The notes below the pieces were generated by a model. That model had not been told where the DNA came from and ran no database searches. It saw only the letters and a list, made by a program, of their open reading frames with translations. From an uncultured Sphingobacteriales bacterium (GTDB lineage Bacteria > Bacteroidota > Bacteroidia > Chitinophagales > Chitinophagaceae), in the NCBI GenBank assembly GCA_937991535.1, contig CALKHN010000028.1:124001-188000 (forward strand): 64,000 nt of DNA. Direction: 5' to 3'. This document shows positions 9,561-18,441 of the stretch, piece by piece (within the stretch, counting starts at the first letter, position 1; every line of letters begins with the position of its first letter). Position numbers and translations under genes: made by a program.

Positions 9561-10299
9561 AACATTTTTTTGAATTAAGGTGAATTACAATTTTTTGTAG
9601 GGAAATCTGAACTGTACCATATGAATTAGGCAATACTTTCCAGAAGAAAAATCTTTACAGATTTTTCAGGTGAATATTTTTAACATATATTGAGTAAAAG
9701 AAAGTTAATACTCCAGAACAAAATTGCTTCGGGGGCATTCAATGTAAACAGACAGCTATTCTGCTTCAGTTACGAGGTGTTCAAACCATTTTTTAATGAC
9801 ACTTGTTTTTGCATAACAATCGTTTTTGGGGTTATCAAACTGAACGGATAAACCATTCATTATAATCTTGTCGAAAATATTAACATTCATTTACACAACC
9901 GTCCCGTACCTCCACGTACTGTCTTGTAGTATACTGAAGGCTTTGAGAAATTATTGCTGTATATCTTAATATTATTTTACAACACGACCCTTTTCTTTAC
10001 CCTGGTTAGCTACCGTGATGATGCAAGTTGAGCCAGAACTTTTTATTATATAATCACTTTGCTATTCCAAATCCATAAATCCCGGCGACCAGCGACTATT
10101 TCGTATATCTGTTACCGTTACCAATACCTGTAATACCCGAAACGGAATTGCCCCCCTTCCTTACAATTAACAGGACATTCGTATTTATCAATCCCTTCCC
10201 ATACGATCCGCGGCGTCTTCCTCAACCCACATTCAATGCATGACAGCGCATGACGGCTTTGCTGCATCAATATTTTATATTTACTGTAAATCGTCAACC
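9561..10299. promoter_or_regulatory. Divergent control region between susC (locus 1) and the GH106 gene
   Basis: These 739 bases hold no convincing gene. They must carry the promoters of both divergent transcripts, although no full TTTG/TAnnTTTG pair was recognised. One perfect inverted repeat stands out: GAAAAATCT (9646-9654), loop TTAC, AGATTTTTC (9659-9667), about 90 bases upstream of the susC start. It could be an operator or a leader hairpin. The half near 10300 is less AT-rich and may be leader sequence of the GH106 gene. Confidence 0.45.
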
Positions 10300-13200
10300 A
10301 TGAAAAAACTTCTTGTCATTCCTGCGGCAATGTTCTTCTATACTATTTCTTTCCCGCAAGAAAAAAAACAAGATTCACAAGATGCGTTATACAAAAATTT
10401 TATTCATCCACCCAACACGGCCCGTCCGCGTGTATGGTGGCACTGGATGAATGGCAATATCACCAAAGAGGGGATTGCAAAAGACCTGAAATGGATGGCA
10501 CGGGCAGGCATTGGCGGATTCCAGAATTTTGACGCCGCATTAATGACCCCACAGATTGTAGAGAAGCGGCTCACCTACATGACTCCTGAATGGAAAGACG
10601 CATTTGCATTTACTACCAGGCTTGCCGATTCATTACGGCTTGAAATGGCTATAGCCGGTTCACCAGGGTGGAGCGAAAGCGGCGGCCCGTGGGTGAAGCC
10701 TGAAGATGGCATGAAGAAAATAGTGTGGAGTGAAAAACGAATCGAAGGTGGGAAGCCGTTTGCAGAGAAGCTGCCACAGCCACCTGCCATTACAGGCACT
10801 TTTCAAAACCTCCCCCTCCAGGTACAGATAAGCCTTAGTACACCTGTGGAAGCGCCGCCTCAATATTATAAAGACATCGCCGTGCTGGCATACAAGCTGC
10901 CTGCTGCAGATATTCCCATAGGAGCACTAAAGCCTGTGATCACTTCAAGCGGCGGACATTTCAATATCTCACAACTTACCGATGGCGATCTTGCCACCAC
11001 TAATCTTTTGCCTTCCGAGACGGTAAAAGGATACGCCTGGATCCGGTTTGCTTTTGAACAGCCTCAAACCATTAAAGCCATTACTATTGTTGGAGGCGGC
11101 GATAAGGGACCATTTGGATTATACGGTGATTTTAAAGATACACGCAGCCTTGAAGCAAGTAACGATGGAGAAAACTTTAAATGGATATGCTATATACCAG
11201 CAGGAAACGCATTGCAGCAAACCATTTCAATTCCTGCTACTACCGCAAAATTTTTCAGGGTTACCATCAAAAATCCGCCGCCGAAATTCAGCTTCGGTGC
11301 TTTAACCGGCAATAATACAGCACCGCAGGCCCCACCCGGAACAGAAATAGGCGAACTGGTACTGCACACTGCTTCAAGAATACATATGTATGAGGAAAAA
11401 GCGGCATTCGCTACAGGAGGGAATTTTTATGAACAGGCAACCCCCGCTACCAACGACATCATTAATGAAACCGACGTAATTGATATCACGGATAAATTTT
11501 CAGCCGATGGTACACTCAGATGGAACGCGCCCGCGGGCAACTGGAATATTGTACGCTATGGTTTTTCATTAACCGGAAAACAAAATCATCCTGCTTCTCC
11601 TGAAGCAACCGGACTGGAAGTTGATAAACTTGACGCGGCCGCAGTGAAAGCATACTTCACCAATTATCTTGATCAATATAAAAGCGCTACCAAAAACCTG
11701 ATGGGAAGTAAAGGATTGCAGTTTGTAGTTACAGACAGTTGGGAGGCAGGCACACAGAACTGGACGACCAACCTGGCTGCGGAATTTCAGCAACGTCGTG
11801 GGTATAATTTGTTGCAATGGATGCCTGTACTTACCGGACGGATTATAAAAAGCGCGGAAGCGAGTGAACATTTTCTCTGGGACTTTCGCAAAACACTTGG
11901 TGAGCTTGTTGTGGAAAATCATTACGACCAGTTGACCAACCTGTTAAAAGAAAGAGATATGAAGCGGTATTCCGAATCGCACGAAAGCGGAAGAGCGCTG
12001 GTTGCAGATGGTATGGAGATAAAACGCAGCGCTGCCATTCCAATGTCTGCCATGTGGACGCCAGGACCTATTGGCGGCGATGGTACGGGGTATAAAGCCG
12101 ATATTCGCGAATCAGCATCGGTAGCGCATATATACGGTCAGAATATTGCAGCCGCTGAATCACTCACTGCAATTGGAACGATTGGCAACGCCTGGTCATA
12201 TTCACCGGAGAAGCTTAAACCAACAGCAGACCTTGAAATGGCAAATGGACTGAACAGGTTTGTGATTCATACATCCGTTCATCAGCCTGTAGACGATAAA
12301 ATCCCGGGATTGGGTCTTGGGCCTTTCGGACAATGGTTTAACCGGCATGAAACCTGGGCTGAACAGGCAAAAGCCTGGACGGATTACCTTTCCCGCAGTT
12401 GCTATATGCTGCAACAGGGAAAATTTGTAGCCGACATTATTTACTATTACGGGGAAGACAACAATATCACTTCACTGTTTGGAAAAAAACTGCCCGATAT
12501 ACCTGAAGGATATAATTACGATTTTGTAAATACAGATGCCCTGCTGAACCTGCTCTCCGTAAAAAACAACAGGCTCGTAACCGCCAGCGGTATGCAGTAC
12601 AATGTACTCGCGCTGGATTCTAACAGTACACATATGCCGCTGAAGGTACTGCAGAAAATACACACACTTGTTAAGGCTGGGGCAATGGTAGCTGGCCCTA
12701 AACCGGTATCCACCACCGGGTTAAAAGAAGATACCAACGCATTCAATACATTGGTAAATGAATTATGGAACAATGATGGTACTCCGAAAACAGTTGGCGC
12801 GGGGAAAGTATTTCCCACGCAAAATATCCTGCAGGTGTTAGACGCGCTGCAGTTGAAACCTGATTTTGAGTATACCAAACCGGATCCGCAAACACAACTC
12901 TTATTCGTACATAGAAAATTACCCACACAGGAATTTTATTGGGTGAACAGCAGAAGTGGCAAAAATGAAAATATAGTAGCCAGCTTCAGGGTTGCAGGGA
13001 AGGTTGTTGAAATATGGCATCCCGAAACAGGTAAAAAAGAGCCAGCATCTTACACTATTAAAAATGGCCGCACCCAGGTTTCATTACAGCTCGCCCCTAA
13101 CGATGCGGTATTTGTAGTGTTCGGAAAGAACAGTAATTCGCCTGAAGTAATTGTTCCCGCAATAAAAAGGACACTACTTACAACCCTTGATAAATCGTGG

Positions 13201-13662
13201 AGAATAGACTTCCGGAAAGACCGCGGTGCGCCTGCAAGCATTACTGTTGACAAACTCAACTCCTGGACGGAGAATACGGATAACGGTATCAAATATTTTT
13301 CCGGTACCGCTACATATACCCAAATAATTAATGCGGCAACCGGTTGGTTTAAAAAAGGTGCAAGACTGTGGATTGACCTGGGAGAAGTAAAAAATATTGC
13401 GGAAGTACTGATAAACGGGAAGCCGGCGGGCATTGTATGGAAACAACCATTTAAAGCAGATATAACCACGCTTTTAAAACCCGGTAAAAACAATCTTGAG
13501 ATCAGGGTAACAAACCTTTGGGTAAACAGATTAATAGGCGATCAGCAACCGGGTATTGAGAAAAAGATCACTTATACAACCATGCCTTTTTATAAAGCCG
13601 ATTCGCCATTATTGCCATCGGGGCTTTTGGGACCGGTGCGGATCATCTCTGAGGGAAGATAA
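10300..13662 (+). CDS. GH106-type alpha-L-rhamnosidase
   Basis: Large secreted glycoside hydrolase expected to release L-rhamnose from the non-reducing end of glycans in the periplasm. The ATG at 10300 gives 1120 residues and a signal peptide (MKKLLVIPAAMFFYTISFPQ); the 20 upstream in-frame codons are not signal-like. Family features are WWHWMNGNIT (residues 46-55), the N-terminal barrel part with GSPGWSESGGPWVKPEDGMKK, the acidic motifs DSWEAG and ESHESG expected to hold catalytic or calcium-binding glutamates, and a C-terminal galactose-binding-like beta sandwich (VLINGKPAGIVWKQPFKADI...LEIRVTNLWVNRLIGD). It is the only rightward gene before 51.8 kb, divergent from SusC and convergent with the GH78 gene 49 bases away. 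Rhamnose specificity rests on family membership. Confidence 0.88.
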   Translation: MKKLLVIPAAMFFYTISFPQEKKQDSQDALYKNFIHPPNTARPRVWWHWMNGNITKEGIAKDLKWMARAGIGGFQNFDAALMTPQIVEKRLTYMTPEWKDAFAFTTRLADSLRLEMAIAGSPGWSESGGPWVKPEDGMKKIVWSEKRIEGGKPFAEKLPQPPAITGTFQNLPLQVQISLSTPVEAPPQYYKDIAVLAYKLPAADIPIGALKPVITSSGGHFNISQLTDGDLATTNLLPSETVKGYAWIRFAFEQPQTIKAITIVGGGDKGPFGLYGDFKDTRSLEASNDGENFKWICYIPAGNALQQTISIPATTAKFFRVTIKNPPPKFSFGALTGNNTAPQAPPGTEIGELVLHTASRIHMYEEKAAFATGGNFYEQATPATNDIINETDVIDITDKFSADGTLRWNAPAGNWNIVRYGFSLTGKQNHPASPEATGLEVDKLDAAAVKAYFTNYLDQYKSATKNLMGSKGLQFVVTDSWEAGTQNWTTNLAAEFQQRRGYNLLQWMPVLTGRIIKSAEASEHFLWDFRKTLGELVVENHYDQLTNLLKERDMKRYSESHESGRALVADGMEIKRSAAIPMSAMWTPGPIGGDGTGYKADIRESASVAHIYGQNIAAAESLTAIGTIGNAWSYSPEKLKPTADLEMANGLNRFVIHTSVHQPVDDKIPGLGLGPFGQWFNRHETWAEQAKAWTDYLSRSCYMLQQGKFVADIIYYYGEDNNITSLFGKKLPDIPEGYNYDFVNTDALLNLLSVKNNRLVTASGMQYNVLALDSNSTHMPLKVLQKIHTLVKAGAMVAGPKPVSTTGLKEDTNAFNTLVNELWNNDGTPKTVGAGKVFPTQNILQVLDALQLKPDFEYTKPDPQTQLLFVHRKLPTQEFYWVNSRSGKNENIVASFRVAGKVVEIWHPETGKKEPASYTIKNGRTQVSLQLAPNDAVFVVFGKNSNSPEVIVPAIKRTLLTTLDKSWRIDFRKDRGAPASITVDKLNSWTENTDNGIKYFSGTATYTQIINAATGWFKKGARLWIDLGEVKNIAEVLINGKPAGIVWKQPFKADITTLLKPGKNNLEIRVTNLWVNRLIGDQQPGIEKKITYTTMPFYKADSPLLPSGLLGPVRIISEGR

Positions 13663-13711
13663 AACATGCCTGTAATCCGGGTGAATAAAACTATAATAAA
13701 TAGGCGCGGTT

Positions 13712-15469
13712 TTATTGAATCACTTTTATGCCTTTAGGCGCATTTACTGTAGTGAGCACTTTTCCATTTGCCTGTTTCACATGGTTTACTTTAACCAGCC
13801 CATAGGGTGTGGGGAAACTTCCTTCGGCGAATTGAAGATCACCGAGATGCGGTTTAACTTCTATTGTCTTGCAACCAGGGGCCAATACCTTAATGCCCAG
13901 CACATGTTCGGTTAGCCACGGTGTAGGACCGCTTGCCCAGCCATGACTTAAGCTATGCCTGAAGCCAATATAACAATAAGCGCCATAGTCGCCATGAATA
14001 TCCTTTTGCCCGGGTTTTGGCAATTCATCAATACGGGAAGCATTGGGCAGCCAATCCAAATTAAAATCTTCCCAGAAAGTAGTTGCGCCAAGGTTCAGCA
14101 TAGCGCCCCAATATTCTCTTATGGCATCTAAAGCGCCCTGGTAATCTCCTGCTTTTGCTTTTGCCTGCAGCATGTAGTAACCATAAAAAGTAGAAAAATT
14201 GTGCGCGCCATTTACCGCCAGCACTTCCTGATTGGCCTTTGCTGCCGGTATTAAATCAGTAAGAGCCATAAGTGCAGCCCCCTGTTTTGAGTGATTGTGA
14301 TCAGGAATATATTTTTTTAGACGGGCAACGGCAGCTTCGCAATTTTTTTGGGTTACCGGTTCATTTAAAATTTTGCACAGCTCAGCGCCGGCGGATAACG
14401 ACCATACCATCATGGCCTGCAAACCCGCATCCACACCTTTTTTATTGTCGCTCGAAGGCCAATCTAAAAACCTTGTACCGTCCAGTTGTTCTTTACCATC
14501 TTTATCAATTTTTGTAATGATGTAAGCCAGCAACTTTACCAGGTATTCTTTTTGCTGCTGAAGGTATTTTAAATCGCCGTTATGATAATACCAGTCGCGG
14601 TGAATAATGATCCACCACATGGAATAAGTGCTGATGCCGTTCATCCAGCCGGGCAGCGGGGTTATATCGCGTGAAAGATCAAGACTCTTAGGCACTACTT
14701 CGTTAGTGCCAAAAACAGCGCTGATGGTAGAAGTTTCGGGATGCATATCGCCCACCCAAACCAGCCTGTCGCGTTTAATGCCATCCCACAAATAATCCTG
14801 CATATTCAGGTGCACGGTATAAGCGCCTGTCATCCATATTTTATTCAGCAAAGTATCGCTGCTGTTGAATGATCCGAGGTAAGGAATATCCCTGAATATA
14901 AAAATAGCACGCACTTCTTTTAACTGCAGTTCTACATTTTCATCGAGCAGGTCAATGCGTACAAAACGAAATCCCGTATTGCCTATTTCCAGTTTACCCA
15001 ACCAGGGAACTTCAACGATCATATCGCGCATAGCATGATCATTGGTGGCATTTTGTTTGGGTTCAATATCGCTCATTGCTTCGCTGGCCGATTCGCCAAA
15101 ACGAACCCTCAGTTTAACGGGTTTATTACCGGGATACATGCCTGTTACAATTTGCAGTCCGCCGTGCAGCTCCCGCCCAAAGTCGAACAATAAGGCGGGC
15201 TTTATTTTTGTATCACTTTTAAGCACACACATATCTTTATTGGCAAGATCGGCCTGGCCATTTCCAGGTTTCAGCAGTCTCTGCTCATTTTTAATATTTG
15301 CCGTAGCATTTTCTGTTTGCCATAAAATTTTAACCGGCGACAGATACCGGGTTACCGTTTCGGTGGATTGTGCCTGCCGGGTTTGGCTAAATACAGGCGG
15401 CAACTGGGCATGGGTTGTTCCACAAACCATAGCGCAAAGGAACAATGCGGGTAACAATCTCTTTTTCAT
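13712..15469 (-). CDS. GH78-like alpha-L-rhamnosidase
   Basis: Secreted six-hairpin glycosidase, 585 residues from the ATG at 15469, which gives a clear signal peptide (MKKRLLPALFLCAMVCGTTHAQ). The 32 upstream in-frame codons are not signal-like. The N-terminal half is a beta-sandwich; the (alpha/alpha)6 barrel begins near residue 200 with the motif DGIKRDRLVWVGDMHPE (229-245), typical of the bacterial alpha-L-rhamnosidase six-hairpin domain, and later WWIIIHRDWYYHNGD and LSHGWASGPTPWL. A C-terminal beta sandwich follows (GIKVLAPGCKTIEVKPHLGDL). Expected to act in the periplasm on rhamnosides delivered by SusCD, alongside the GH106 enzyme. A related activity on another deoxysugar cannot be excluded. 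Confidence 0.85.
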   Translation of the reverse strand: MKKRLLPALFLCAMVCGTTHAQLPPVFSQTRQAQSTETVTRYLSPVKILWQTENATANIKNEQRLLKPGNGQADLANKDMCVLKSDTKIKPALLFDFGRELHGGLQIVTGMYPGNKPVKLRVRFGESASEAMSDIEPKQNATNDHAMRDMIVEVPWLGKLEIGNTGFRFVRIDLLDENVELQLKEVRAIFIFRDIPYLGSFNSSDTLLNKIWMTGAYTVHLNMQDYLWDGIKRDRLVWVGDMHPETSTISAVFGTNEVVPKSLDLSRDITPLPGWMNGISTYSMWWIIIHRDWYYHNGDLKYLQQQKEYLVKLLAYIITKIDKDGKEQLDGTRFLDWPSSDNKKGVDAGLQAMMVWSLSAGAELCKILNEPVTQKNCEAAVARLKKYIPDHNHSKQGAALMALTDLIPAAKANQEVLAVNGAHNFSTFYGYYMLQAKAKAGDYQGALDAIREYWGAMLNLGATTFWEDFNLDWLPNASRIDELPKPGQKDIHGDYGAYCYIGFRHSLSHGWASGPTPWLTEHVLGIKVLAPGCKTIEVKPHLGDLQFAEGSFPTPYGLVKVNHVKQANGKVLTTVNAPKGIKVIQ

Positions 15470-15913
15470 TGTAAGTATTTCTTCGGTTTTTCTGATGTTG
15501 CGGGAATAGCAAGAGCAAATATTCCCTTCAGCACTGAAGGTAGCGGCGGCACTGCATAATTTCATCCTGTACCTTCCTGAAGTTGATTAAAAGGAAGGGG
15601 GCTGCAAAAGATGCCGCAGATGCACGATGATAATGTAGAATAGCAGTACGATTGATTGTTGTTCAATAGATTCCTCCTGCGTCGGAATGACAAGCGGTAG
15701 TGATATGGTTGGGCTTTTGTGGTAACCCAATAAAAAAACTACAGCCTGTCACCCTGACGAAGGAAGGGTCTGCAAAGATTATAGCCAAGGCAGATGCCCC
15801 CTGCACCAGCATCAGATTTAAGCCATCTCCTGACCAGAAGATTACTTCAACCCCATACTATCTGTTCGGGCTCGTAAACGATGTTGACTCCTTTAACTGA
15901 ATATTTCAAAGCC
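15470..15913. repeat. Intergenic region with degenerate repeat words
   Basis: No gene seen in 444 bases. Two words look like the short dispersed intergenic repeats common in this phylum: GATTCCTCCTGCGTCGGAAT at 15669-15688 and CACCCTGACGAAGGAAGGGT at 15750-15769. Each is partly self-complementary. Other copies are expected elsewhere in the genome but are not in this window. Confidence 0.4.
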
Positions 15914-16774
15914 TTACCTGGCAGCCGCAGCTTCATATTGTTTCTTTAAAAACTTCACCCCTTCAATGGCTATGCTTTCCCGTGAAGGTTCCATGTCTCT
16001 CCAAATACACGCGGCGCGGGCTATAATTTCAATTGCCGGTGTAAAAGATTCTATCACCACATCTCCATCGTAACCTACCTGTTTCAGTGCATCGAATATT
16101 CCCGTCCAGTTAATGTGATCATTGCCGGGTGTACCCCTGTCGCTGCCGCAGGCATGGAAATGCGCCAGCTTTTTGCCTGCTTTCAAAATCGCCTTCGCAG
16201 AATCTTTTTCTTCAATATTCATATGAAAGGAATCCAAATGCACAAACAGTGAACCTTCATTAACGTCACTCACCATTTTTAATGCCTGATCGCAGGTATT
16301 GATAAAATCCGTTTCAAAACGGTTAAGCGGTTCAATGGCCAGCTTTACATTGAGTTTACCTGCATGCGCAGCCAATGTTCGTAAATGTTTTACAACGGTG
16401 TCCCATTGCTGTTTATAATCATCCGGAGCAACGAGTTCTGCCCTGCCTACTTCCGAATATAAGGGTCCAATTAAGGTAGGATGACCCAATGCAGGAGACA
16501 GGTCAATTACCGCTTTTAAATAATCCAGCGCTCCTTTCTGATCTTCGGGAGTGCCCCGCAGGTCGCGTCCGCCACCCATAGCGGCGCAAATGGAACCACA
16601 AACCAGCCCGTTATCCTCCAATGCCTTTTTTACAGTAACCGGGTCAATATGCGAAGCATCTTCCAGTGCAATTTCAACGGAATCAAATCCCCATTTTTTA
16701 AACTGGGGGAACAATGAAATACTTTCCGTGGTAAAAGGAGAGGTAAATAAAAACGTGTTGATACCAAATCGCAT
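15914..16774 (-). CDS. Ketose 3-epimerase-like TIM-barrel protein (sugar phosphate isomerase/epimerase family)
   Basis: Cytoplasmic TIM-barrel enzyme of 286 residues with no signal peptide. Its residues match the D-tagatose/D-allulose 3-epimerase family closely: metal ligands Glu148 (AIEPLNRFE), Asp181 (HLDSFHMN), His207 (HFHACGSDRG) and Glu242 (VIESF), plus His184 and Arg213. These have the spacing I recall for E152/D185/H211/E246/H188/R217 of tagatose 3-epimerase, shifted by four. It would invert C3 of a free keto-sugar. The same fold also serves lyases and hydratases of 3-keto-glycoside pathways, a real alternative given the nearby flavoprotein dehydrogenase genes. It stands alone between a 284-base gap upstream and a 444-base gap downstream. 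Confidence 0.85.
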   Translation of the reverse strand: MRFGINTFLFTSPFTTESISLFPQFKKWGFDSVEIALEDASHIDPVTVKKALEDNGLVCGSICAAMGGGRDLRGTPEDQKGALDYLKAVIDLSPALGHPTLIGPLYSEVGRAELVAPDDYKQQWDTVVKHLRTLAAHAGKLNVKLAIEPLNRFETDFINTCDQALKMVSDVNEGSLFVHLDSFHMNIEEKDSAKAILKAGKKLAHFHACGSDRGTPGNDHINWTGIFDALKQVGYDGDVVIESFTPAIEIIARAACIWRDMEPSRESIAIEGVKFLKKQYEAAAAR

Positions 16775-16867
16775 GAATCAAATATTTAATGGTGAACATT
16801 GGTTGTAAATATAAGAAGGAAGGACTGCTTTACAAGTACGCATTTCAATTTTTCCTTTTCTCTTCTT

Positions 16868-16969
16868 TTTCTTTTTTGTCCGCCCAAAAAAGAAACAAAA
16901 AAAGGCGTCCGAAAACGATTACACCCCGTTTTCGGTATGGTTCCCTGATTAAGCTTTTGTACTACTGTG
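16868..16969 (+). repeat. Two-hairpin intergenic repeat, copy 2
   Basis: Hairpin 1: TTTCTTTTTTG (16868-16878) with CAAAAAAGAAA (16885-16895), loop TCCGCC. Hairpin 2: CCGAAAACG (16909-16917) with CGTTTTCGG (16927-16935), 9-base loop. The tail TTCCCTGATT...CTACTGTG matches copy 1 at 3163-3262. Stem bases differ between copies but pairing is kept. It lies in the gap between the FG-GAP gene and the epimerase gene. Confidence 0.8.
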
Positions 16970-17058
16970 GTTTCTGCAGCAGGATGTTTATTGCTGGCAT
17001 TAATTTAGAATAACCTGATAAAACTACAACCTTGAAATGCATCAGCCTTAGGATGCCT

Positions 17059-18246
17059 TTACTTTTTTTGCAAAAAAACGTGTACTCCCTTTTTGTTGGA
17101 TACAATAATATCGGGCAGTTTATCACCATTAATATCTTTCACCACAAGGTTCAAACCCGAACCGGAATCATTGTCCACTTCATGCTTTATCCAGGAAGGC
17201 GTTTTGCCCGGCTTATATTCAAACCAGTACAGTACAGCAGGTTCACGTGCGCCGGGATCGCCGCCATTATGGGCAAAATAACGCTTGCCGGTTATGAAGT
17301 CGGGATTACCATCACCATTAACATCTACTAAGGCCAAACTATGGCTTTGTGAAAAACTGGAATCAATGTGATGATGGGTAAACGTGATATTCCCGTTTGC
17401 ATCCTTTTTCTGTTCATGCCACCAAATACCGTAATTGTGCGCCGAAGAACTCAAAACATCTGGCAGTCCATCTCTGTTTAAATCCATCACATACATTTGC
17501 GCGCAACCCTGGCTCAGGTCGGCGGCATGAAAAGTCCAGTTGGATTGTTTAGGATCTGAAGGTCCTTCCCACCATCCTTTGCTGATCAGTACATCTTTTC
17601 TTCCATCCCCGTTTATATCATCATAACCCAGTCCATGCGTATACATATGTGTGCCGGGTATATCATCGCCGCCGGCTATAACCGTTAGCGTCCATGCCGT
17701 ATCGCCTTTCTTTTGCGGCGATTGCAGCCAGATGATCTGTTTCTTTTCGGGATCATTGCACAATATATCTTTCCGGCCGTCGCCGTCTATGTCAACAAAC
17801 AATGGAGCCTCATTGCCTACCGATGTATGAATAACATGCACGGGCCAATGACCTGGTTTATTTTGTGGATTTTCATGCCACACGGCCGCTTTACCCGGCC
17901 AGTCAATCCGTACCTGGTCAATCCACCCGTCCTGGTTCACATCCATGCTAAAATTCAAAAACGAATTGCTGTAACCCACTCCCACCACATATTTTTCCGG
18001 TTTTGCTATCTCATGTTTTTTCCAGTCGGGCGCTTCAAACCAGAAAGCGCCGGATATCACATCAATTTTACCATCCCTGTTCACATCCCCGATCGCTGCG
18101 CCCTCGCTAACGAAATCTTTGGTGAGCGTCTGTTTGCTGAATGTTACCGCCCGGGATTGCTTTTGTTTGCCCTGTGCAGTACAGCCGGCAACGATTAACC
18201 CCAAGGCCAAACCACTTAATACTATTTTACGCACCTGTGCTATCAT
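17059..18246 (-). CDS. FG-GAP/VCBS repeat lipoprotein (predicted beta-propeller)
   Basis: Secreted lipoprotein of about 395 residues: the signal MIAQVRKIVLSGLALGLIVAGC ends in a lipobox. An in-frame ATG at 18264 would add six residues. The body has about seven repeats with calcium-binding loops of the DxDxDGxxD type: DVNRDGKID, DVNQDGWID, DIDGDGRKD, DINGDGRKD, DLNRDGLPD, DVNGDGNPD and DINGDKLPD. This number fits a seven-bladed propeller of the FG-GAP/VCBS kind. No catalytic residues are recognisable. It stands between the cytochrome-bearing lipoprotein and the epimerase gene on the same strand, so a role in binding or processing the same sugar is plausible but unproven. Confidence 0.8.
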   Translation of the reverse strand: MIAQVRKIVLSGLALGLIVAGCTAQGKQKQSRAVTFSKQTLTKDFVSEGAAIGDVNRDGKIDVISGAFWFEAPDWKKHEIAKPEKYVVGVGYSNSFLNFSMDVNQDGWIDQVRIDWPGKAAVWHENPQNKPGHWPVHVIHTSVGNEAPLFVDIDGDGRKDILCNDPEKKQIIWLQSPQKKGDTAWTLTVIAGGDDIPGTHMYTHGLGYDDINGDGRKDVLISKGWWEGPSDPKQSNWTFHAADLSQGCAQMYVMDLNRDGLPDVLSSSAHNYGIWWHEQKKDANGNITFTHHHIDSSFSQSHSLALVDVNGDGNPDFITGKRYFAHNGGDPGAREPAVLYWFEYKPGKTPSWIKHEVDNDSGSGLNLVVKDINGDKLPDIIVSNKKGVHVFLQKK

Positions 18247-18329
18247 AATTTTTATTTTTAACATTTATAGATTTAACGAAACAATCATATATTAACTCTG
18301 GTGCGTGAAGACACACCAGGGCGACAAAT

Positions 18330-18441
18330 GAACCCACCATTCACCTCTCACTTCTCTCCTCTCACCTTTGCCGTTTCACCTTTCACTTCTCTCCTCTCAC
18401 TTTTCACGTCCCCATTCCCACCTCTCTCCTTCACCCTTCAC
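18330..18441. repeat. C/T-rich low-complexity intergenic repeat
   Basis: Nearly pure pyrimidine on the plus strand, built from words such as TCACCTTTCAC. A 17-base unit CACTTCTCTCCTCTCAC occurs exactly at 18349-18365 and 18384-18400. Similar words occur at 2018-2048 (CACCTTTCACCTTTGCC) and 33422-33451. It immediately follows the stop of the cytochrome-domain gene. Confidence 0.7.

Noticed and set aside
9770..9800. Possible tRNA T-arm (GTTCAAACC)
   Set aside because: No acceptor stem, D-arm or anticodon arm at fitting distance; no tRNA supported in the window.
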